Shown here one piece after another: positions 1 through 10,790 of a stretch of 64,000 nt of DNA (the stretch's first letter is position 1; every line of letters starts with the position of its first letter). The position numbers and the translations under genes were made by a program. This DNA is from Prosopocoilus inquinatus (Eukaryota > Arthropoda > Insecta > Coleoptera > Lucanidae), in assembly GCA_036172665.1 (NCBI GenBank), contig CM069872.1, forward strand, positions 52,004,101-52,068,100, written 5' to 3'. The notes under the pieces were generated by a model. It was not told the DNA's origin. It worked only from the letters and a program-made list of their open reading frames with translations, and did no database searches.

Positions 1-1494
1 ATTATTATTATTATTAATACGAATTCGTAGAATGATAACGACGTAATCATTCCGTATTTATCTTGACATTGCGAATTTTTTGAACTTCTTTTTTCTTGTA
101 TCCGCAATGCAATTATAATTAAGAATCTACCTACTTTAAGCTTATTTTAGCTTACCTGACGACCAGTGCAATAATAATATTACACAAGAAACAATTCGAC
201 TCATGGTACTTATTACCCGCCTAGAGCTAGATACTTATTCACTATTCAAGGAATATTTGTGTACTAGATAAAACTTTGATTCCAGCAATAAAAGACACAA
301 TGAGATTCTTATCTGCTGCTATCTCATTTCGAAGTTTACGTATTTGTGCATACAGAGTGAATACATTCGTTAATTTCATTACAGGTGATGTTTCTAAATG
401 CCCCCAAAAATCTCTTTGTGATCAGCACGGCACGTCAAGTGAAGTATTTTATAAGAATTTGAAACGTTCTGTACCTCAACATGGTATTTCAGATTAAAAT
501 TTGATTTAATTTTTTAGGATCTTGCAGTATTTTTTAGGATTTTATTTTAAGTCCTCTCATATGGCTGATTTTTGAAAGTGTCTGGTTCTTTGAAATTTTC
601 AAATCTTAGAATGTAGATTGTTTTAAGAGCTAGTTTCTAACGAATTGTTGCAGTTTCCGAAATTTTTGAACATTGTGAGAATTAAAAAAATAATAATAAT
701 AAGAGAAAGTGTAGTTTTCTCTGCTGTGCAACACTGGGGGCTTTCGTTAAGGTTTTACAGGTTTCGTTCTTTTGTTATGCGTTTTAAAAGGCAGTTCTCT
801 TGGGTGTTGGTGCCTCATCAACTGAAAATATGAGCTACGCCTGGTGCTACAACACCCATCTCTTAAGTTCTTTGAGTTCCTTGTGTAGGTCACTGGCGGC
901 GTTCGACGGGGTGGGCAAGGTGGACAGTGCCCACCCGCTCTTATTGATGTTTGATGTTCCGGTTCCATGTCGGTACAGCCCCGAAAAACAAATTTATTTG
1001 AAAAATACTCCCAGCTGTCTCTTTCGTAGTTGTTGCTCGCCCGCAGTAAATCATCACGAGCCGCCCCTGGTGTAGGTACTCAGGTATAACAACCAATGTT
1101 TCTGAAACGTTCAATAACGTAATATACATTGTGAGTTACGTTACTGAAATGTTTCAGAAACATTGGTTGTTACTAGAGTAAGTTATTTAAAATTTTGAAC
1201 AATTGTCGCAGATGTATCATTGCAACAACTACTGTTATGTCACCAACGTGGAAAGCCAAACAATTATTTTTGTCACGCCAATTAAAATAAAATGCTTTTC
1301 ATGATGTTGTTTTTGTCTATTTTTTTAAATAAATAAATATTGTAGTAAAAAAGTCTTTCAATGCTTTATTAACTGATTTATTTATCATACGGATTTTAAA
1401 TACACATTTTGGTGAAATCTTTTTAGAATTTCCGAAATGTGCTTTCGCCTCTTTCAGAACTTAAAGAAAATTAGTTTCTAAAATTGGCGGGAAT
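1..1494. other. AT-rich intergenic sequence, no gene recognised
   Basis: Only short open frames without recognisable protein character occur here. The first 20 bases are an ATT microsatellite. A short hairpin at 1085-1174 is listed separately. No gene could be supported. Confidence 0.6.
1085..1174. repeat. Short near-perfect palindrome (MITE-like hairpin)
   Basis: The left arm at 1087-1110 (AACAACCAATGTTTCTGAAA...) is matched in reverse complement by 1150-1173 (...TTTCAGAAACATTGGTTGTT) around a spacer of about 30 bp. The structure is typical of a very short non-autonomous inverted-repeat element. No clear target-site duplication was seen. Confidence 0.7.
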
Positions 1495-3110
1495 TTTTCA
1501 GCGCCTGTTACATTCCGTCCGACACCTCCTCGCACCTATGTGATCCTGGTAGCAAGATTCAAAAGTCGCAGAAAATTTTGCTGTCCCGGAAAATTGTGAC
1601 AAATTTTGCTGCGATTTTTGAATCTTGCTACCAGGATCACATAGGTGCAAGGAGGTGTCGGACGGAATGTAACAGGCGCTGAAAAATTCCCGCCAATTTT
1701 TACTAACCGCAAAACTTTCTGCGATTTTCATCACTGTTAAGACATTGCGATTTTTGACTCTGAATTTCGCGAAATTGAGTTAATAGTGAAACAGCAAATC
1801 ATTTCAACCTGTTCTCGGTTTAATAAATATCTCTGCCACCGATTCGCGTTTTTTAATTTCTTTTTTTTTCTCGAAAACGGCGCGAGCTAGAGACTTTCGG
1901 TTTACACCATTCGATTCGTCTGCTTAGGCCCTATTAGGGTGATTTTTTTCGCGGCAATCTATTTTTCGTAGATATCCTCAAATTTTCATGGACTATAGCC
2001 TTACTACTTTTTGGCCCAGAAAATATTTTTTTCTCCTAAAATCGCGAAAAAATTCACCTATGTAGATATAGCGAGGCGCATTCAAAACCGGGCTCCGTTA
2101 CTCTGTAGCTCACCCCCTTTCCGAGATATCGGCCCCGAAAGGGCGGTCGCAGAAAAACATTTTTTTCTCAGTGAAAAACTGAAAATGTAAAAATCCGCTA
2201 GCGCCAATCGAATAATCGTTATTTATTGAGTGATAGGGCATGGTTATAATGAATGAAACAGTTAAAGTAACAATAAATGTAATTAATTCATTCTTGTGTT
2301 ACTAGAGCTGTCATCTTTCGAGCCACCGGTGGAACCTGTAGGTTATCCATGAAAACAGGTCTCTGTAATTATGCAGGAATCTGTAACTCTTCACCGCCAA
2401 TGACCCATAAGTTACGCTATGCGCCCGAAGATGGCAGCACCAGTAATATAGATTGAATTAATTAAATTTATTGCGTTTATTGTTATTTTAGCTGTTTCAT
2501 TCATTATAACCATGCCCTATCACTCAATAAATAACGATTATTCGATTGGCGCTAGCGGATTTTTACATTTTCAGTTTTTCACTGAGAGAAAAATGTTTTT
2601 CTGCGACCGCCCTTTCGGGGCCGATATCTCGAAAAGGGGGTGAGCTACAGAGTAACGGAGCCCGGTTTTGAATGCGCCTCGCCGAGATCTACATAGGTGA
2701 ATTTTTTCGCGATTTTAGGAGAAAAAAATATTTTCTGGGCCAAAAAGTAGTAAGGCTATAGTCCATGAAAATTTGAGGATATCTACGAAAAATAGATTGC
2801 CGCGAAAAAATTCACCCTAATAGGGCCTAAGCAGACGAATCGAATGGTGTAAACCGAAAGTCTCTAGCTCGCGCCGTTTTCGAGAAAAAAAAGAAATTAA
2901 AAAACGCGAATCGGTGGCAGAGATATTTATTAAACCGGGAACAGGTTGAAATGATTTGCCTTTTCACTATTAACTCAATTTCGTGAAATTCAGAGTCAAA
3001 AATCGCAATGTCTTAACAGTGACGAAAATCGCAGAAAGTTTTGCCGTTAGTAAAAATTGGCGGGAATTTTTCAGCGCCTGTTACATTCCATCCGACACCT
3101 CCTCGCACCT
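1495..3110. mobile_element. Large fold-back inverted repeat, arms about 0.65-0.8 kb
   Basis: Sequence from about 1615 to 2300 reappears in reverse complement from about 2450 to 3140 with only scattered mismatches. Paired landmarks are 1740-1830 with 2930-3010, 1915-2160 with 2600-2850, and 2240-2290 with 2455-2510. The loop (about 2300-2450) is unique and non-coding. The outer part of each arm carries the satellite box ATGTGATCCTGGTAGCAAG; on the left it is present in both orientations (about 1540 and 1640). No transposase is encoded. The architecture resembles Foldback-type elements, whose long terminal repeats contain internal tandem repeats; class assignment is inference. Confidence 0.75.
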
Positions 3111-4270
3111 ATGTGATCCTGGTAGCAAGATTCAAAAATTGCAGAAAATTTGTTCAGGAGAAACAGTAAAAATTGGCGGGAAATTTTCAACTCCTAATAC
3201 CCTGTGTTTGACACCTCCTCGCGTTTATGTGATCCTGGTAGCAAGAATCAAAAATTCAAGTAAAACTGCTTCGGAATTTTTTTTAAATTGGTTTATAAAA
3301 TTGGCGGGAAATCCTCAACTCCTAATACCCTGTGTTTGACACCTCCTCGCGTTTATGTGATCCTGGTAGCAAGATTCAAAATTCGAGTAAAACTCTTTCA
3401 GAATTGTTTTAAAATCGGTTTCTAAAATTGGCGGGAATTATTCGGCGCCGGATACATTCCATCCGACACCTCCTCGCACCTATGTGATCCTGGTAGCAAG
3501 ATTCAAAAATTGCAGAAAATTTGTTCAGGAGAAACAGTAAAAATTGGCGGGAAATTTTCAACTCCTAATACCCTGTGTTTGACACCTCCTCGCGTTTATG
3601 TGATCCTGGTAGCAAGAATCAAAAATTCAAGTAAAACTGCTTCGGAATTTTTTTTAAATTGGTTTATAAAATTGGCGGGAAATCCTCAACTCCTAATACC
3701 CTGTGTTTGACACCTCCTCGCGTTTATGTGATCCTGGTAGCAAGATTCAAAATTCGAGTAAAACTCTTTCAGAATTGTTTTAAAATCGGTTTCTAAAATT
3801 GGCGGGAATTATTCGGCGCCGGATACATTCCATCCGACACCTCCTCGCACCTATGTGATCCTGGTAGCAAGATTCAAAAATTGCAGAAAATTTGTTCAGG
3901 AGAAACAGTAAAAATTGGCGGGAAATTTTCAGCTCCTAATACCCTGTGTTTGACACCTCCTCGCGTTTATGTGATCCTGGTAGCAAGAATCAAAAATTCA
4001 AGTAAAACTGCTTCGGAATTTTTTTTTAATTGGTTTATAAAATTGGCGGGAAATCCTCTACTCCTAATACCCTGTGTTAGACACCTCTTCGCGTTTATGT
4101 GATCCTGGTAGCAAGATTCAAAAATTCGAGTAAAATTGCTTCAGAATTTTTTTTAAAGTCGTTTCTAAAATTGGCGGGAAATATTGGGCGCCGGGTATTT
4201 TCTATCCAACACCTCCTCGCGTTTATGTGATCCTGGTACTAAGATTCAAAAATTCGAGTAAAACTGCTTC
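3060..4270 (+). repeat. Satellite-like tandem array with 371-bp higher-order repeat
   Basis: The box ATGTGATCCTGGTAGCAAG recurs about every 115-128 bp. Three successive monomers form a larger unit that repeats near-identically with a 371-bp period, seen at GATCCTGG positions 3115, 3486, 3857 and about 4229. The small open frames inside (2983-3339, 3510-3710, 3881-4102) are translations of the repeat and not genes. The array continues directly from the right arm of the fold-back repeat, so it may have expanded from its terminal repeat. Confidence 0.85.
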
Positions 4271-4562
4271 GGAATATTTTAAAATTTGTTTATATTCGTC
4301 GACTTTCATATAGTTTTCTGTAATCAATACTCCTTTACAGATTCCTGCAAGTTGTTAGTAGATTTACAGTTTTCTGTAAGTCGACAGAGTTACAGTTTTC
4401 TACCTAGAGCAAGTGAGTTGTTTGATTACGCTAGTGAGACGCAGAGGGCGCCTAAACGCAATATCGTATTTGAATCCATACATTTATTATTACATTCACG
4501 AAGAATGAAACACAATTTGAACAGAATTCATTTTTTATTTTATTCATACTATTTACAGTGTC

Positions 4563-6180
4563 ATTCGGGTTTGATTTTAAACGCGTCCATTTGGCAGAAG
4601 TCCGTCATTTGGGCAACAACTGGATTGGGCAGCTGCAAACGCAAACTACGTGGGAAGGCACCTGTTGGAAACACAAAGTTAATACAAAATTATACTTTAC
4701 TTTTTGTTCAAATAAGTATACTTAATATTTATTTATTTCGTGAAACTATTTATAATACATTATAGTCTGGGTGCGTTCACAAATTAGTACAGGGTTAACA
4801 CTACTACCGTCCATAAACGCTAAAGTTTTCATAGCAAGTAAATGATTCTTAATTTTATGAAAAATTATTAAATTAGGTGGTCGTATCAAAAAATATGGAA
4901 TCATACAGTTGAAAGCAAGAAAAAGTAGACAAACTACAGTTTCCTGTAATTATTCTTTCTAAAAACGTCATAGATTAAAGACGGATTCACGGATTTTACC
5001 AAAAATTTCAAACTTTTTAATTCTGAAAGCTTTAAATTTTTTTTAAGTCTTTAATCACTACCATTTTTAGAAAGAATGATTACAGGAAACTGTAGTTTGT
5101 GTACTTTTTTCTTGCTTCCGACTGTATATAAGAAAACATAATAAAAAAAAAACAAACTCACAATTTGCTGTTTGTATCAACTTCAGTGGTTTCAGACACA
5201 AGCGGAAGTCTCCTCACAGCTTCCATCTCTTCGTTTTAGGGGGAACAGGATGTATCCATCGCTGTCCAGGTATGCTCTTCCCTCCATGATAACTGTTTGA
5301 TTCATCGATGTTTACCAAGCGTCCAACGGAACCATCATGAGTCTTGGTCTTTTACGAGATGATGTTTTATCCGTTGGTATTACCTGAGAATATGAAATTG
5401 AATGTGATTAATTACCAAATTAATTTTTAGCCTTCATCAAATTAAAGCAACAGCTATCCATTTGTATGCATTATTGTACCACTACAGCCATCTACAGCTT
5501 AAAAGAGTATTGCCAGACGTTCAAAACTGAAGTCACCAGATTGGCAAATAAAAATCACCAGTCGACCAGTTACCAACTGAAAATCACCCGTTTGATTTAA
5601 TTTATCGTTCAATTTTTGACGTTAATAACGTCATAGAACTTCAAAAATTATGTTTATTTTATATTTGGGTGCACAATGATTAAATAAAAACGAAAACTTC
5701 AAACACTTTTTCTAATTCCCATTAGGGGCTTCAAGTTACGGTCGAAAGCAAAGAAAAAAAAACAGACAATTACAGATATTTCTTTCTTCAAAATGGCGCT
5801 CTTTAAATAAAAGATTTCACTGATTTCTTTGCGTAAGTTTTAAGCTTGAAAGCATTCCAACTTTTAAGTGTCACTTGCGAAGTCGCCACAAAAATTACAG
5901 AAAACTGTAACTGCCTACTATTTTTTTCTTTTTTTTTACCTCCAACCAACGCCCACTTCGTTCAGGCCTAATTCATTAAGCGGGAGAACATCCCGAATTG
6001 AACATTGCTTCATCTGAAATGTGGCCCTGCAAAGAGATTCGCATTTTAAATTATCTTTCCGTCTTTATGAACAAGCGGAACGCGTAGATTTTCGTGACTC
6101 AACAGCGAAACACTTGCGTCGCAGTCCCTGGATAATACCCTGAGGTCTGATATTCCTACGCGATGACTCAGGCCTGTTCT
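4563..6180 (-). pseudogene. Coding-like minus-strand fragments, unidentified gene or relic
   Basis: Four short stretches read like protein on the minus strand. They are about 6180-6065 (contains GLSHRVGISDLRVL), 6027-5936 (contains MKQCSIRDVLPLNELG, ending at a TGGAG-GTAAAA donor-like site), 5390-5200 (two competing frames, one with KRPRLMMVPLDAW, another ending PPKTKRWKL) and 4680-4566 (contains FPRSLRLQLPNPVV and ends in a stop). No clean set of phases joins them: a TGA interrupts the frame upstream of the first, and no start codon was found. They could be 3' exons of a gene with unusual splicing or a decayed copy. The product was not recognised. Confidence 0.3.
4904..5126. mobile_element. 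TA-flanked MITE (CAGTTGAAAGC family), complete copy
   Basis: Terminal inverted repeats begin TA-CAGTTGAAAGCAAG and end CTTGCTTCCGACTG-TA, with an inner paired box CAGTTTCCTGTAAT / ATTACAGGAAACTG. The TA at both ends fits Tc1/mariner-type TA target duplication. It encodes nothing. Related copies lie at 5740-5935 (degenerate), in the gustatory receptor introns and spacer, and in Vps13 intron 1. Confidence 0.8.
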
Positions 6181-6257
6181 TCAAGATGGTGTTGCTTCAA
6201 CTGAAACTTCACGTTTTTAAACAGAGTATCTTTTTTTTTGTTCTTTTAACGAACTAA

Positions 6258-6464
6258 GGCCGGTATTCATAAACCAAACTTCGTTTACAATTCGCCATAA
6301 TTCATAACCTGTACGTATTTCCCGCATTTTGGGCGCATAACCAGCCAGAATTGTAGAATATCTTATGAATTACTTTCCTAAAAGGCGGGAAATACAAAGG
6401 ATTTATAAATTATAGGGAATTTCAAGTGAACGCATAGCGTAAGTTTTGTTTATGAATAGGGGCC
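6258..6464. mobile_element. MITE with TATTCATAAAC terminal repeats
   Basis: Left end GGCCGGTATTCATAAAC pairs with right end GTTTATGAATAGGGGCC. Inner arms also pair (TATTTCCCGC with GCGGGAAATA). It is about 207 bp long, non-coding, and lies 54 bp beyond the TMEM39 stop codon, so it may fall in that gene's 3' UTR. Confidence 0.7.
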
Positions 6465-6517
6465 AAAGAAACTCAGCTAATGAATGAAAGAAAAAACACG
6501 CAGTTATTTTTTTTTTT

Positions 6518-8145
6518 TTAATGGCCGTTTACTTTCTCGTGCAACTCCTGCTCCGCTTTATAAATCTTCAAACTGATTAAATAGTCTCTGCATACTTTGA
6601 ACAGGGTGTGATTATTGTAAAATAACAAGAAGGCCAGGGATAAAATGCAGTACCAGTAGGAACTGCGTATTAAAAGCGCCAACTGGTACAGAACCAAGAA
6701 CAACTGGAGGGCGAGTAATCCGCTCAGCGCCATCGAAGGATTCTTGAACATACTCTGAAATGTAATAGGAACGTTGAAAGAGGGTGGTCTTTTTTCCTCA
6801 GATTGGCAACGCTTACGTAGAAACGGGCGAAAGTTGCATTTCCTGGTTCGGCTGCGTTCGTGTCTCCTTGCGCCCTGTACATTTCTCTGCCGTGCCTGAC
6901 GAGAGCCCCGTTAGGCCAAAGCATATCCTCCTGCCATGAATAAGCCACTGGCAAAACAGATCTCGTCTCGACTTTATCCCAATAACCCAGATGCAAAGCA
7001 GATCGATGCAGGATATCACAGTACTTCAAGGGAAGAATGTGGATGGCATAGGATGTAAAGCAGCTCAAGTAGATGAAGATCACGTGCTGCGTGGCCCAGT
7101 ACACGTCATAATAAACGAAATTCTAAAAAAAAAACATCGGCGTTTCCAACGTTGGTAAGCGTGCATCACGCACACACTTTCATACTTGCACGAAGCAACA
7201 GGGAATGAATCCGGCGTAACAGGCGTTGAACACGGAGCTGAAGAGAATCTGCTTCATCCGGTTGTTGAAGTTCGTCTTGAGGTTTTCCACTTCGAGACGA
7301 ATTTCCCCGGCGTTCGACGTGCAGGCGTGCAAAGGAGGTTTCTCCTCCGTGCTCCAATTTATCAACTCGAAGAACGGAGGGAGATCGAAGCCGAATAAAA
7401 TCAAGTACACGATGATTCTGAAAATCAAACAACGATGACGCCCGAGGTCGGAGGAGGAGGAGGAGGAGGGCGTTCAATACTTACGGATAACACAAGTAAC
7501 AAATATTCATAATCGGGTGGTTTTGAATGATAGAGTGGGCGTTCCAGGATAATATCGATATCATCACCCCAAATAAGATCGCTCTGGAAGTAAAAAAAAA
7601 AAAACGAATTTAGAAATGCGTACGGCTTCGTTCCGGTGGGCATTTACTGAAAGCACATGTGGCCGATGTCTAGCAGTTTCGGAGGTAGAACCTTATCGAG
7701 GAGTTTGCACCCGAAAACATATATAACTCGTCTTGAAAGGACGACCCAAATAAAAACCACCAGATTCACGTCGATCAAGTAAAAGTTCTGCAATCGATGG
7801 GATCTATCAGAGATGTGAAACGTGATGCAGAATTTTGCGTACCATTGCCTGTTTCGTGTACGAATGCGGCAGCCACCACACGCTCCTGTACAAATGCAAG
7901 AACTGTATACCGGCTGACAACACCGTGAAGCAGTACATGAGCGATTCGAACACGACGTCACTCTCCACAGGCGTGTTGGGGAACGGGAAATGCTTCGGTG
8001 CGCTCGGATGCTCCAAGCCGGGGAGAGTCGGGACCGCAGCACCCAACGGTGAATACCGGTTGTTGGCTATTTCTCCTGGAATCAACTGCAAAGATGTGGT
8101 AACTGTGCGTACAGTTCTCGGCAGTCTTCTTCCGCCACCGGGCAT
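6518..8145 (-). CDS. TMEM39: TMEM39 family ER membrane protein (susi-like)
   Basis: Multi-pass ER membrane protein of the TMEM39A/B family, linked in animals to ER-to-Golgi trafficking and autophagy control (the Drosophila member is susi). Six exons on the minus strand: 8145-7843, 7787-7648, 7583-7485, 7417-7186, 7122-6817, 6754-6518. They sum to 1317 nt (438 aa; vertebrate members are about 490 aa). The start ATG gives MPGGGRR, similar to the family N-terminus. Recognisable family segments are a first membrane segment followed by a YRSVWW motif, NFYLIDVNLVVF, the ENLKTNFNNRMKQILF stretch, YCDILHRSALHLGYW, WPNGALVRHGR and a hydrophobic C-terminal pair of helices ending near FKVCRDYL. Splice sites are GT-AG with consistent phases. 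It is divergent to Raf, with a repeat-filled 2.6-kb spacer between. Confidence 0.9.
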
Positions 8146-8284
8146 TTTTGATTCACCTATTGTTTACGAAACGACAATAAACTTTGACAACAAACATATG
8201 TCAAAATTCGTGCATCTTCGGCTGTCATCGAAGTGGCGTTGTCAAGCGAACCTTGAAACGTACCTCAGCCATATAAACGTAAGC

Positions 8285-8500
8285 TTTGAATCGTGTTTCG
8301 AATAATTTGGACATGAATTTCGTAATTGTTGCAACAAAACACCTGACTTGAATTTTTGATTGACAGTTCATTTGTAAATAACCATAATTCAATGCAAACA
8401 AGTTTTAAAAATAGAGCGATTCAAGAAAAAGAGTGTCTCTCTTTGAATCAAAACACGTTTGGATCACGGTTTTGTGAGCGAAAGAGAGCACCTTATGGCT
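8285..8500. repeat. Dispersed repeat copy (AATCGTGTTTCGAATA family)
   Basis: The stretch containing GAATCGTGTTTCGAATA, TTTTTGATTGACAGTTCATT and CACGTTTGGATCACGG also occurs near 18150-18365, 18705-19030, 21810-22150 (reverse) and 22370-22510 (reverse). It is non-coding and probably an old non-autonomous element. The copy lies upstream of the TMEM39 start. Confidence 0.75.
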
Positions 8501-8632
8501 GTGTTTGAATGTTAAGTTCTGTGCACTCCATTCAATCCTTTTGCACTGTTGATCTCTCTTTTCCTTTAAGTGAAAGTGAGACAAAAATACGAAAGAAGTT
8601 AATAGAGTGCTCGGAACCGTATATCCAAACAC

Positions 8633-9717
8633 GGGGGTGCGTTCAAAAATAGCACACTCCAACGTAAGAGTGATATTTAGACGTTCAAAAATGAATTAAG
8701 AGAAACTCTCTTGGGCGCACCCTTTTAGTGCACTCTGCGTTTCTCGGTCGCGACAGGGGTAAAATTTACCGTCACGCGCAATGTGAAACAAAGGTGTCAC
8801 GATAATAGATTAGGAAAGTGGGCGGTCTAAAGCTGGCGCGAAATTTGAAACGTAGTCTATCGGGCTGTACAAATGCATGGGTTACGCCAAACAAACTGAA
8901 AATATTCGCTTCACAGAGAGCTGTTGTATAAACTTTTTCTTATCACTAAAACTTAGGATGAAAAGCTTCAATAAAATTATTTTAGTTGTGGTTATTGTAC
9001 GTAATTAGTCAATTTATTTGTTATTAAAAAAAAGGTATAAAATGCTTGTCTGAGCTTAGTTCAGCTGCAGGTCAACAAACCATTAATAAACATAACCTAA
9101 CACAATAAAATTTAAAAAAAATGTTTCTGGGAAAGCATGAGTTTTTCAACAATTTTCTAATACAATGTACAAGATACCAACTTATAAAACAGTAATATCG
9201 TGTTTAATCTCGTTGTCTTAACATTCTTAAATGTTAGGTTATGTTCAGGTCAACTCCGGCGTTGCAGAGGCAGTAACTTACGACACACGTCTGATTTATT
9301 AGACAAAGGTAGTAAACGACTCAGCTCCGCCTTCTGTGACGTTTAGACTTTCTAGTATATTGCCGAAGATGATTTTAAAATTAGGATACGTTCAAACGCA
9401 CTTACATTTTCGAAAAATATGCCAATCTTTCTAATGTCTCTTCAATTTTCAAGGAAGAACAGTCATTAAATTTATATACCAAATGTTCAACGCATCTTAA
9501 AATTTTACAAATTATTCGTATTTTATGCAGTAATTTTCGACAGCCAAGAAAATGCTTCAATAACAAACTTGCCGCCCCTAAAACGTCACCTACTCACACT
9601 ACTTGTTCCTTCTGCGTTCATATACAGTGTGCACTTCACAATGAAAAATTACCACACCTCGCCCAACCGCCAGTCAACCGCAACTCACACCGGGGTGTTA
9701 ATTTTTGAACGCACCCC
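8633..9717. mobile_element. Candidate non-autonomous element with GGGGTGCGTTC ends
   Basis: Left end GGGGGTGCGTTCAAAAAT (about 8633) matches the reverse complement of the right end ATTTTTGAACGCACCCC (about 9717). The interior of about 1.05 kb has no long open frame. Similar ends occur elsewhere in the window (16499-17012, 17329-17527), which supports a family. A target duplication was not resolved. Confidence 0.55.
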
Positions 9718-9855
9718 AGCTTATATGAATTACCGGGAATTTCAAATTTGAAAAGACGAAGAAACATCAATTTATAGAAATAGTTTATCTTTCTAATAGT
9801 AACTGAGAATTATTATTAATTGCATCTAAATATTGATGAATGCTTGTGCTGTGAC

Positions 9856-10285
9856 TAGAGATGGGATTCCACCCGGTGCAATCACGGAATGCACCCGGTG
9901 CAGTGGATGTTTTTCTCGGTTGCCTACATTTACATAAGACATATAAAATACTTCAAAATGACACCAAATATAATAAATTTTGTACGGACTGTCGCTAGAC
10001 AACTATTTTGTAACGTTAGTTTCAAAACTTACTCATTTTGTTCAGATTTTAAGCTACAAAGCTTCCGGTTAAACTTAAAAGTTTACTATTCAGCTATTCA
10101 CCATAGACTATGAAACATTGAACCTGCAAACAATTAAATAACATCAAGAAAAGATTATTTATGGATCTATTTGTGCGGGATTTTTAAATTTTTGAATGCA
10201 CCCGGTACATTCATGTATGCACCCTGGTGAATGCACCCACGTGGGTGCTTTCAATGCACCGGGTTCATTCCCTAGCCCATCTCTA
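9856..10285. mobile_element. hAT-type MITE with perfect 8-bp target-site duplication
   Basis: The element begins TAGAGATGGG and ends CCCATCTCTA, a classical hAT terminal repeat. It is flanked by identical 8-bp copies of GCTGTGAC at 9848-9855 and 10286-10293. Subterminal regions are rich in the repeated motif GAATGCACCCGGTGCA in both orientations, as expected for transposase-binding subterminal repeats. It is 430 bp long with no transposase, so it is non-autonomous. Confidence 0.9.
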
Positions 10286-10440
10286 GCTGTGACTGAGGTG
10301 GACAGTAATAAGATGCCACCGGAAATTAAATCGTTTTAGATTTTTAAAAGGTAGTTAGGTATTACCACGTTACCTTACGGTAAATGATAAAATTTCCAAT
10401 GTTACCGGTAAGGTAACTAACGGTAAGGTAACATTGGACA

Positions 10441-10560
10441 TGTTCAGCGGACGCTCAACGACTGAGTTGTTTACTCAGAAGTAGTTTGTGATTGATTATT
10501 ACCTTAATGCGAGCCTTGACGAGTAAGCAAGTCAGCCGCTGAGCGTCTCTGAACGCGCCC
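10441..10560. mobile_element. MITE of the GCGTTCAGCGG family upstream of Raf
   Basis: A palindrome with ends TGTTCAGCGGACGCTC and GAGCGTCTCTGAACGCGC and inner arms related to GTTTACTCAG and GAGTAAGCAA. Other family members are at 18868-18985, 19455-19575, 21875-21995 and 45738-45844. This diverged copy ends about 230 bp before the Raf start codon, so it lies in the proximal promoter or 5' UTR. Confidence 0.65.
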
Positions 10561-10790
10561 AATCAGTTATTACCGTTTGTTTTATAAGCTTTGCTTGGGA
10601 ATTTCTGTTTGTAAAGATTGGTACGACGAGAGCGAATTTTCTGGTTGCCAACTTTGTACGCCAAACGTCAAATCACGAATGGAAAGTGTAATGGCTAGTT
10701 TTAAAGATTGACATATTACCGGACGGGGTTTAGCAGGAGTTGAATGGAAATATCGTTCGGTCGTCTGATGCAACTCCCAGCAGCGGCAAG

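Noticed and set aside
2983..4102. Open frames of 118, 66 and 73 codons with near-identical protein
   Set aside because: They are translations of the 371-bp satellite unit, repeat with its period, and have no start context or splice support.
4286..4765. 159-codon plus-strand frame
   Set aside because: Starts at TTG, has transposon and AT-rich composition, and overlaps a more protein-like minus-strand reading at 4566-4680.
7835..8305. 156-codon plus-strand frame
   Set aside because: Antisense of TMEM39 exon 1 and 5' flank; the minus strand has the conserved TMEM39 sequence.
10740..10790. Upstream extension of the Raf frame
   Set aside because: It begins with TTG and is preceded by an in-frame TAG; the first ATG at 10791 is the more likely start.
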